Below, one piece after another: positions 1-5,469 of a stretch of DNA of 6,262 bases. The DNA lies in NCBI GenBank assembly GCA_021793035.1, contig JAJYTM010000036.1, positions 1-6,262 of the forward strand, given 5' to 3'. Made by a program: the position numbers and the translations under genes. This DNA comes from Microcaldota archaeon (GTDB lineage: Archaea > Micrarchaeota > Micrarchaeia > Micrarchaeales > Micrarchaeaceae). Each line of letters starts with the position of its first letter. The stretch's first letter is position 1. The notes beneath the pieces are model-generated. The model was given only the letters and a program-made list of their open reading frames with translations. It ran no database searches and was not told where the DNA came from.

Positions 1-74
1 AGCTTCTCGAGTATCTGCTTCGCCACGGATTCCTTTTCGACCAATATGTGCGCGCACCTTATCTTTTCTGCCAT
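1..74 (-). CDS. Parvulin-type peptidyl-prolyl cis-trans isomerase, N-terminal fragment
   Basis: The minus strand opens with ATG at 74 and reads 24 codons plus two bases before the window ends, giving MAEKIRCAHILV followed by EKESVAKQILEK. This matches the first beta strand and start of the first helix of small single-domain parvulins (PpiC type); from memory E. coli PpiC begins [24 protein letters not shown], so His9 here corresponds to its active-site-region histidine. Such enzymes speed isomerisation of the peptide bond before proline and are usually about 90-100 residues and cytosolic; no signal peptide is seen. The start is supported by an AAGGTG ribosome-binding site five bases upstream. 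It lies 36 bases downstream of rfcL on the same strand, so co-transcription is likely. Only a quarter of the protein is visible, so the family call rests on this N-terminal motif alone; the rest of the active site cannot be checked. Confidence 0.72.
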   Translation of the reverse strand, partial: MAEKIRCAHILVEKESVAKQILEK

Positions 75-79
75 TGTTA

Positions 80-85
80 CACCTT
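80..85 (-). promoter_or_regulatory. Ribosome-binding site of the parvulin gene
   Basis: On the minus strand AAGGTG precedes the ATG at 74 with a five-base spacer. GGTG is complementary to the conserved 3' end of 16S rRNA, and this is the clearest Shine-Dalgarno site in the window. It fixes the start of the partial isomerase gene and suggests translation from inside a longer transcript, probably the rfcL message. Confidence 0.6.
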
Positions 86-86
86 A

Positions 87-117
87 GCATTATAACATAA
101 TGCCCTTAAATCAGGGC
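87..117 (-). repeat. Two overlapping inverted repeats between rfcL and the parvulin gene
   Basis: Positions 87-103 form a perfect inverted repeat of 7-base arms (GCATTAT / ATAATGC) with a 3-base centre. Positions 102-117 form a second one, 5-base arms (GCCCT / AGGGC) around a 6-base loop, and this one covers the rfcL stop codon at 111-113. They share bases 102-103, so in RNA both stems could not fully form at once. The site could be an operator, a weak terminator or processing element, or chance; neither stem is followed by a long T-run on the minus strand. Confidence 0.45.
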
Positions 118-1346
118 TTGAGTATCGCGTCTACGTCCTTCTTGGCGAGGCCGTAACTCGACTCGAGAGCGTCATATACGTCCTTCTTGTCCTCCGCCAG
201 CTTCAGCGCGCTCCCTATTATCTCGCGTATGAGCGGCAGATACATTGATACTATGTCCCTTGTGCTGGCATGTATGACGCGCTTCAGCTTGAGCGCCACG
301 CCCTTGTCGGAGCTCCTTGATTCCTTTGTCGCGCTCAGCGACGATATGGCTTTGGGGAAAGAGTACCTTTCGGCATTTGATGGATATTGCGTTTTCGACA
401 GCGCCACTCCGGCAGACATCATGACGTTCATGTACCTCCAGTAGCCATAATGCTGCGACCTGAACGCACGCGTATAATACACGGACGCGAGAGCGAGGTT
501 TGTGAACGCCTCATAAAGGTCGCGGTTGTCCTTGTACCTCCTTGGCACGTTCTCGTCTATCCATTTGATCAGCATATCCACTTCGACATCCGAATCGGCT
601 ATGGCCCTCAGCGCTGCAGATATCGTATTCGAATAGAACACCTTGTCAAGAACTGCAAATATGTCGCTCTTCCTGTCGCGCATGCCAAGCGCATTGTAGA
701 CTATATCATCGTACATGTCCCCTGCACCCTCTATGACCGCAAGGTCGTTCAGTGCGCTCCTCATGTCGCCGTTGGAACGCGAAATTATTGCCTTCACCGC
801 GTTTGCATCTACCCTTATGCTGTTCGCCTTTGCTACCTTCTCTATGAATGACGAGGAAGAAAAGCTATCAACCCTCTTGAACGCCACGGGCTCCACCTTT
901 GCACGCAGGAAAGATATCTTCCTGTCCCAGAAATCGTTCGCGGTGAATACTATGGGGCACTTCGCAGCATCTATAAGGTCTGATATCGCCCTGCTGGCGC
1001 CGTTGTCGAACCTCGCAGCCAGCTCGTCCACTTCGTCCATCAGTATCATGTTCATCTTGCCGAACAGGCTCCGCGACATTGCTGCGGGCATGAGCTTTGT
1101 GAGTATCGATGCACTGTCGCGGTAGTCGCCCGCATTGAGCTCGACGAGGTTCCAGCCCGCATCCCTGGCAAGCGCATAAGCGGCCGAAGTCTTGCCCGTG
1201 CCAGATGGGCCGAACAGCATCAAGGGCTTCTTCCTGCTTCCCCTGCCAATGTCCCTGGCGTAGGCTTTTACTGAGGCTACCGCTGCGGAATTGCCGACTA
1301 TATCGGAAAGCTTCTCAACCCTATAGAGCTCGAACTTGTACGCCAT
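111..1346 (-). CDS. rfcL: Replication factor C large subunit (clamp loader)
   Basis: Archaeal RFC-L joins four small subunits to load the PCNA sliding clamp onto primed DNA using ATP. Numbering from the ATG at 1346 (411 residues): the N-terminal box near residues 5-20 (FELYRVEKLSDIVGN) fits the RFC 'EKYRPKTLSDVVG' motif; Walker A GPSGTGKT is at 46-53; Walker B with DEVD is at 104-107; sensor 1 (FTAND) is at 134-138; sensor 2 GDMRSALNDL is at 193-202; the rest is the helical collar domain. The arginine-finger SRC motif belongs to the small subunits and is not expected. A GTG at 1355 would add three residues, but ATG is preferred because the TATA-like element lies only about 20 bases away, which leaves almost no leader. 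The protein ends directly after the collar with ILKP and lacks an evident PCNA-binding tail. The parvulin gene follows downstream; the cis-prenyltransferase gene diverges upstream. Confidence 0.95.
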   Translation of the reverse strand: MAYKFELYRVEKLSDIVGNSAAVASVKAYARDIGRGSRKKPLMLFGPSGTGKTSAAYALARDAGWNLVELNAGDYRDSASILTKLMPAAMSRSLFGKMNMILMDEVDELAARFDNGASRAISDLIDAAKCPIVFTANDFWDRKISFLRAKVEPVAFKRVDSFSSSSFIEKVAKANSIRVDANAVKAIISRSNGDMRSALNDLAVIEGAGDMYDDIVYNALGMRDRKSDIFAVLDKVFYSNTISAALRAIADSDVEVDMLIKWIDENVPRRYKDNRDLYEAFTNLALASVYYTRAFRSQHYGYWRYMNVMMSAGVALSKTQYPSNAERYSFPKAISSLSATKESRSSDKGVALKLKRVIHASTRDIVSMYLPLIREIIGSALKLAEDKKDVYDALESSYGLAKKDVDAILKP

Positions 1347-1361
1347 GGACAGCACAACTAC

Positions 1362-1372
1362 ATATTTTTATG
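1362..1372 (-). promoter_or_regulatory. TATA-like element upstream of rfcL
   Basis: On the minus strand the AT-rich run GCATAAAAATATG lies about 20 bases before the ATG at 1346, with a second AT-rich stretch (CAATAAAGC) just upstream at about 1374-1382. Archaeal TATA boxes sit about 25 bases before transcription starts, so either element would give a leaderless or very short-leader message. No Shine-Dalgarno motif is seen before the ATG, which agrees with that. The precise element is an inference. Confidence 0.45.
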
Positions 1373-1444
1373 CTTTATTGCGGATAATAGTACCGAGAAT
1401 GAAGTTTAAAAGCCGGCACTACCGCCAGTATATGTAATAGTGAA

Positions 1445-1458
1445 AAGTAATATAAATT
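1445..1458 (+). promoter_or_regulatory. BRE/TATA-like promoter of the cis-prenyltransferase gene
   Basis: A purine-rich GAAAAG (possible BRE) followed by TAATATAAAT lies about 42 bases upstream of the ATG at 1495. A start about 25 bases downstream of this box would fall near 1479, giving a leader of about 15 bases that still includes the GAGG at 1484-1487. Another AT-rich box (GTTTAAAAG, 1404-1412) is present further up and could serve either strand. The region 1347-1494 otherwise holds only this divergent control region; I see no RNA gene or ORF in it. Confidence 0.5.
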
Positions 1459-1483
1459 CCTATGCATCTAGATATATTAGCTT

Positions 1484-1487
1484 GAGG
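1484..1487 (+). promoter_or_regulatory. Ribosome-binding site of the cis-prenyltransferase gene
   Basis: GAGG sits seven bases before the ATG at 1495, a normal Shine-Dalgarno distance. It favours this ATG over the in-frame ATG at 1507, four codons on. The motif is only four bases long, so the support is modest. Confidence 0.45.
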
Positions 1488-1494
1488 CAATCCA

Positions 1495-2202
1495 ATGAAT
1501 GTTGACATGGTATCAAATCCTCCCAGCCATATAGCTATAATACCCGATGGGAACCGCAGATGGGCGCGGGAGCACATGCTCAACCTGTACAACGGCTACA
1601 ACCTCGGGATAAAGAAGTTCATAGACGTGAGCCTGTGGGCCAAGACGCTGGGCGTGCGCACGATATCGGTATGGGCGCTCTCTACCGAGAACCTGGCAAG
1701 CAGGAGCCAGCAGGAGCTCGGCATACTATACTCCCTGTACAAGCGCGCCGCGTACGACAAGGGCCTCCTCAAGAAGCTTGAGAAGAACAGGGCGAGGGTA
1801 AATATAATCGGCGATTCGAGCAAGCTGCCTAAGGACCTTAATGTTGCACTCCAATCGGTGAAGGAGAAGACCAAGAACAACGACGAGCTGTCAATAAACA
1901 TACTGCTGGATTATGGCGGAAGGGACGACCTGCTATACGCTGTGAAGAGGCTAGTGGGCAAGAAGGGCAAGATAAAGCTGACTTACGATACGATAAAGCA
2001 GAACCTGCGATCTGCGCTTGTGCCAGACATAGACCTGGTGATAAGGACATCGGGCGAGCAGCGCATGTCGGGCATTCTGCCATGGCAGACCAGCTACTCG
2101 GAATTCTACTTCTCTAAGAAGTACTGGCCCAGCTTCAACCGCGACGACCTGCGCGCTGCGATAGTGGATTTCTCTAACAGGCAAAGGAGGTTTGGGAAGT
2201 GA
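1495..2202 (+). CDS. uppS: Cis-prenyltransferase (polyprenyl diphosphate synthase)
   Basis: This 235-residue protein belongs to the UppS/dehydrodolichyl diphosphate synthase family, which adds isopentenyl units in cis to an allylic diphosphate, in archaea probably geranylgeranyl diphosphate, to build the long lipid carrier for glycosylation. All five family regions are visible: HIAIIPDGNRRWA at 12-24 with Asp18 as Mg/diphosphate residue; ALSTEN at 61-66 with Arg70 and Glu74; LLDYGGRDD at 137-145; and IRTSGEQRMSG at 183-193 followed by WQTSYSEFYF at 197-206. Arg184, Glu188, Arg190, Ser192 and Glu203 line up with E. coli UppS Arg194, Glu198, Arg200, Ser202 and Glu213 at a constant offset. Its length is typical for the family and it has no membrane segment. 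Tyr35 stands where E. coli has His43. The gene opens the plus-strand run, with DUF2070 starting 48 bases after its stop. Product chain length cannot be read from the sequence. Confidence 0.93.
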   Translation: MNVDMVSNPPSHIAIIPDGNRRWAREHMLNLYNGYNLGIKKFIDVSLWAKTLGVRTISVWALSTENLASRSQQELGILYSLYKRAAYDKGLLKKLEKNRARVNIIGDSSKLPKDLNVALQSVKEKTKNNDELSINILLDYGGRDDLLYAVKRLVGKKGKIKLTYDTIKQNLRSALVPDIDLVIRTSGEQRMSGILPWQTSYSEFYFSKKYWPSFNRDDLRAAIVDFSNRQRRFGK

Positions 2203-2230
2203 CCCATTGGGCTTCGGCGAGCGCCGATTT
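2203..2230 (+). repeat. Small inverted repeats after uppS
   Basis: Directly after the uppS stop codon there is a 9-base palindrome (CCCATTGGG, 2203-2211), followed by the inverted repeat TCGGCGAGCGCCGA at 2214-2227 and then TTT. As RNA the second would make a 5-base-pair GC-rich stem with a GAGC loop. It could slow or partly stop transcription between uppS and the DUF2070 gene, but the T-run is short, so a terminator call is weak. Confidence 0.3.
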
Positions 2231-2250
2231 AGTTCCAATTCAGTGTTTTG

Positions 2251-4086
2251 ATGGCTAAAGGATCGACTAGCATAGGCAGCTATACCAAACTGTTCGCAAA
2301 AGGCCTGCCTGACACGAAGACGATACTCGCGTTGCTGGTCTTTATATCGTTCATATTCAGCATAGCTTCTGTAGCCCTGGCGAACCACCAGCTGATAGAC
2401 ACTAATTTTATAGACATCGCCATAAACGGCTTCACCGTAGGGATAATTGCCATTATACTGCCGACCATCCTCGCTGCAGTGTTCATAAAACTGGCATTGA
2501 GGAAGGTATCGGCACGGCACCTGCTGTTCATATCGTTCATAAGCAGCGTCGCCTTCTCGATGTACCTGCTTCTCGGCAGCATAATATACATTCTTCTCGG
2601 CACAGCCATAGCCGTGCTCGTGATAATCGTAGGGACAGCAAGCATATTCGGGTGGCAGATGATTGTGAACAAGATACTGCTGCCAAAGTACAAAAGGATA
2701 GTGCCGCTCGCGCTGGTGCAGCCCACGCTGTACTTGCTGTTCTACATACCTACAAGCAAATTCGTCTTCGGCATCTACGAGCCTACCGGCCTACTCTTAA
2801 TCAAGCTGTATGCCGGCATAGCGGTATTCGCAGTTGTCATATATGCCATAATATACACGTTCAACAAGCCTATGAAGCGCAGCCTTGGGTTTGGATCAAT
2901 AGATGCATTCTCCGAGATGCTGCAGGACTGGCTGTTCGGTATAAGCACAGCATCATCGTTTAGCAGGTATGGGAAAGCTATGGACATACCTGTCGATGTG
3001 GTGCTGCTGAACGGCAAGAAGGGCCCAAAGGCGATGTTTTTCGTGCCCAACCTGCACTATGGCGTTGCGGGGAACATAGGCGGAAGCAACTTCCCGTACC
3101 TGCTGGAGAAATATGCCGTATCAAGGTACAAGCTGCGCCCGTTCATAATGCACACCGCAGTGAACGAGGATTTCAATCCAGTGAATTCTATGGACATATA
3201 CAAGCTCAAGAAGGTGATGAACGACGCAGTCCGCGAAGCCAGATACGTGCATTGCCCGATGCAGGCATCCTTCGGCGAAAGCGGAAAGGCGAAGGTCATG
3301 GAGCTCACGTTCGATGGCGTGTCGATGGTTACGCTCACCAGGGCTCCGAACGTTACGGAGGACGTATCCGCAGACGCAGCGATACTGTTCAAGGAGCTCA
3401 TATCCGCAAAATATGATGACGGCAGGCATGTGGTGCTGATAGATGCCCACAACTCCAGGTATGAGACCGCACCCGAGAAGGAGCTCGATGGCATAAGGAT
3501 GGGCACAGAATTCGCCGATGAGTATGTGCAGGCGATAAAGAATGCCAGGGAGATTCACAAGGCCGCATCAGTCAAGCTCGGCACATCGGGGGTAGAGCTG
3601 TACAACGCTCTCCGCGCTCCCAAGGACTTGGCAATGGGCTCGCTCAACGTGGCAATATTCGCGTTCAACGGATACAAGCGCGCGATGCTCCAGTTCAATG
3701 CCAACAACATGATGCCATCCCTCAGGACGGCCATCACAACGCACCTGCACTCTAAATACGGCATAGATGCAGAAGTGTATACCACGGATACGCATGCCGT
3801 AAACTCGCTGAGCAAGCCTGCGAGCGTAGTGCTGGGCAGGCACACAAGGTTCAAAGAGCTTAGGCCGTTCATAGACAGGGCAGTCGAAGAAGCGCTTGGC
3901 AACATAGAGCCAGTCACAGTATGGCACAAGCAATACGTAATGAAGAACTTCCTGGTATGGGGGCAGAACTCGCGCGACCGCATATTCACAGTCCTGCGCT
4001 CTATAATGACGCTCGCCAGGATACTTGTGCCCGCAATAATAGTTGCGGGGTTCCTTGCAGCTGCTTGGGTGATACTTCTCATCTGA
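2251..4086 (+). CDS. DUF2070 family archaeal membrane protein with His/Asp-rich soluble domain
   Basis: The sequence resembles the archaeal DUF2070 family of predicted membrane proteins, whose function I do not know to have been shown. From the ATG it is 611 residues. Six hydrophobic segments lie at about 25-44, 57-83, 91-108, 109-135, 150-168 and 180-204; a soluble domain spans about 206-585; one last helix spans 588-611. The soluble part has clustered motifs: FFVPNLHYG (His269) then GNIGGSNFP at 274-282; MHTAVNEDFNP (His301, Asp307); LIDAHNSRYE (Asp398, His400); and TDTHAVN (Asp513, His515). These look like metal or catalytic residues, so an enzyme acting near the membrane is a reasonable inference, not a known fact. 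A TTG at 2248 would add one residue; ATG is preferred. No Shine-Dalgarno motif is seen. Upstream is uppS, with asnS and a dolichol-kinase-like gene downstream, so a role linked to polyprenyl carriers is possible but rests on position only. Confidence 0.8.
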   Translation: MAKGSTSIGSYTKLFAKGLPDTKTILALLVFISFIFSIASVALANHQLIDTNFIDIAINGFTVGIIAIILPTILAAVFIKLALRKVSARHLLFISFISSVAFSMYLLLGSIIYILLGTAIAVLVIIVGTASIFGWQMIVNKILLPKYKRIVPLALVQPTLYLLFYIPTSKFVFGIYEPTGLLLIKLYAGIAVFAVVIYAIIYTFNKPMKRSLGFGSIDAFSEMLQDWLFGISTASSFSRYGKAMDIPVDVVLLNGKKGPKAMFFVPNLHYGVAGNIGGSNFPYLLEKYAVSRYKLRPFIMHTAVNEDFNPVNSMDIYKLKKVMNDAVREARYVHCPMQASFGESGKAKVMELTFDGVSMVTLTRAPNVTEDVSADAAILFKELISAKYDDGRHVVLIDAHNSRYETAPEKELDGIRMGTEFADEYVQAIKNAREIHKAASVKLGTSGVELYNALRAPKDLAMGSLNVAIFAFNGYKRAMLQFNANNMMPSLRTAITTHLHSKYGIDAEVYTTDTHAVNSLSKPASVVLGRHTRFKELRPFIDRAVEEALGNIEPVTVWHKQYVMKNFLVWGQNSRDRIFTVLRSIMTLARILVPAIIVAGFLAAAWVILLI

Positions 4087-4105
4087 TGCGCTGCGGAAAG
4101 TAAGC

Positions 4106-4115
4106 AATAAATATG
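4106..4115 (+). promoter_or_regulatory. TATA-like element upstream of asnS
   Basis: CAATAAATATGG lies in the 78-base gap between the DUF2070 gene and asnS, about 54 bases before the ATG at 4165. A start about 25 bases downstream would give a leader of roughly 28 bases. A second candidate, CTATAACT at 4124-4131, would place the start within about 10 bases of the ATG. This suggests asnS and the kinase-like gene have their own promoter besides any read-through from the DUF2070 gene. Confidence 0.4.
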
Positions 4116-4164
4116 GTAAATCCTCTATAACTAACAGTGACGATTGCTGAATGATGGTGTGAAT

Positions 4165-5469
4165 ATGTTGAAAACTAGCGTGAAAGCAGTGCCCATATCA
4201 AGGGCCAAGGCAAGCGAGAGCAAGGAGGTTGCAATAAAAGGCTGGATATACAGGAAGCGCAGCAGCGGCGGGAAGATATTTGCAGTTGTGCGCGACCGCA
4301 CAGGCATAATCCAATGCGTCATAGACAAGAGCGCGATGAGCGAAAGCGCATGGAACGCAATCGATTCTGCATACCTGGAATCGAGCATAATAATCAAGGG
4401 AACCGTGAAGAAGGATGAGCGCGCTCCTGACGGCGTCGAGATGGAAGCGAAGGACGTGCTCGTTGTGCATTCGGGCGAGCAGTTCCCTATAACTGAGTAC
4501 CAGAGCCCCGAATTCCTGCTTGATGTGAGGCACCTGTGGCTGAGGAGCCAAAGGATGATAATGGCCATGAAGGCGCGCTCCTATGTATTCAGGTATGCAA
4601 GGGAGTTCCTGGACAAGCAGGGGTTCTTCGAGATCACGCCGCCGCTCATAACCGTTGCGGGGGGCGAGACTGGCGCAGACCTGTTCGAAGTCAAGTACTT
4701 CGACCAGAAGGCATACCTGACGGAGTCGTCGCAGCTCTATGCCGAGGCTATGGTATACTCGCTCGAGAAGGTATACTCGTTTGCACCGTCATACAGGGCA
4801 GAGAAGTCAAGGACGGTCAAGCACTTGGCGGAATACTGGCACCTCGAGCCCGAGATGGCATACGTCAATAATGCCATGAACATGAAGATGCAGGAGAAGC
4901 TCGTGAGCGGCATCGCCAACAAGCTTGCAAAGGAGCATACGGACATACTCAAATTCTTCAGTGTCGAACCGGACAGCCTCATGAAGATAAGGCCGCCTTT
5001 CAAGCGCCTTAGCTACGACCAGGCGATAGCGCTGCTTCAGGAGAAGGGCTCCGATAAGAAATGGGGCGACGACTTCGGCGTCGAGGAGGAGAAGCTGCTG
5101 ACCGAGGACGAGGACAAGCCAATATTTGTATATAACTGGCCCAAGGAGATAAAAGCATTCTACATGCCTGTGAACCCTAAGGACGAGAGGACAGTACTTT
5201 GCGCGGACATGCTTGCGCCACACGGCCACGGGGAGATAATAGGGGGCAGCGAGCGCGAGTGGAGGTACGAAGAGCTAGTAAAGAGGATGAAGGAGCTCAA
5301 CATGAACCTTGACAATTACAGCTGGTACATAGACTTGAGAAAATACGGTTCGGTGCCGCATGCCGGCTTCGGATTGGGGATAGAGAGAGTGATAAAGTGG
5401 ATGCTCAACCTGGACCACATACGCGACGCCATACCATTCCCTAGGGTAATCAACAGGCTAACTCCATGA
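4165..5469 (+). CDS. asnS: Asparaginyl-tRNA synthetase, archaeal type
   Basis: This class IIb synthetase charges tRNA-Asn with asparagine using ATP in the cytosol. From the ATG it is 434 residues. An N-terminal OB-fold anticodon-binding domain spans about 20-105 (KGWIYRKRSSGGKIF near its start). Motif 1 is around FFEITPPLI at 154-162; motif 2 is YRAEKSRTVKHLAEYW at 210-225, followed by EPEM; the HGHGEIIGGSERE segment is at 353-365; motif 3 is HAGFGLGIER at 399-408, ending IRDAIPFPR at 419-427. The EYWHLEPE part of motif 2 and the IRDAIPFPR ending favour AsnRS over the closely related AspRS, as in Pyrococcus AsnRS by recollection. The reading frame is open back to a TTG at 4144, but ATG at 4165 is preferred: GGTG lies five bases before it and the homologous N-terminus begins there. 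Its stop codon overlaps the start of the next gene. Presence of AsnRS implies direct Asn-tRNA formation without the amidotransferase route. Confidence 0.92.
   Translation: MLKTSVKAVPISRAKASESKEVAIKGWIYRKRSSGGKIFAVVRDRTGIIQCVIDKSAMSESAWNAIDSAYLESSIIIKGTVKKDERAPDGVEMEAKDVLVVHSGEQFPITEYQSPEFLLDVRHLWLRSQRMIMAMKARSYVFRYAREFLDKQGFFEITPPLITVAGGETGADLFEVKYFDQKAYLTESSQLYAEAMVYSLEKVYSFAPSYRAEKSRTVKHLAEYWHLEPEMAYVNNAMNMKMQEKLVSGIANKLAKEHTDILKFFSVEPDSLMKIRPPFKRLSYDQAIALLQEKGSDKKWGDDFGVEEEKLLTEDEDKPIFVYNWPKEIKAFYMPVNPKDERTVLCADMLAPHGHGEIIGGSEREWRYEELVKRMKELNMNLDNYSWYIDLRKYGSVPHAGFGLGIERVIKWMLNLDHIRDAIPFPRVINRLTP

Noticed and set aside
387..1125. Plus-strand open frames of 136-154 codons opposite rfcL
   Set aside because: They are antisense to a gene with intact Walker A, Walker B and sensor motifs, and show no family resemblance.
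2203..2250. Strong terminator after uppS
   Set aside because: The stem is only five base pairs with a realistic loop and is followed by just three T residues, so it is listed only as an inverted repeat.
1951..2520. 189-codon minus-strand open frame across the uppS/DUF2070 junction
   Set aside because: It lies antisense to two well-supported genes, is rich in Tyr, Arg, Gln and Cys with no recognisable motif, and has no promoter or ribosome site; it is a shadow frame.
3555..4107. Two long minus-strand open frames (175 and 179 codons) inside the DUF2070 gene
   Set aside because: They overlap each other and the sense gene, and their composition is unlike a real protein; the sense frame has clear membrane helices and family motifs.
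4083..4164. Possible C/D box small RNA (TGATGC, CTGA and ATGATGG elements)
   Set aside because: Box spacing is wrong, the first element overlaps the DUF2070 stop codon, and no flanking stem is seen.
4144..4164. TTG start for asnS at 4144
   Set aside because: It adds seven residues not expected in the family, whereas ATG at 4165 has GGTG at the right distance.
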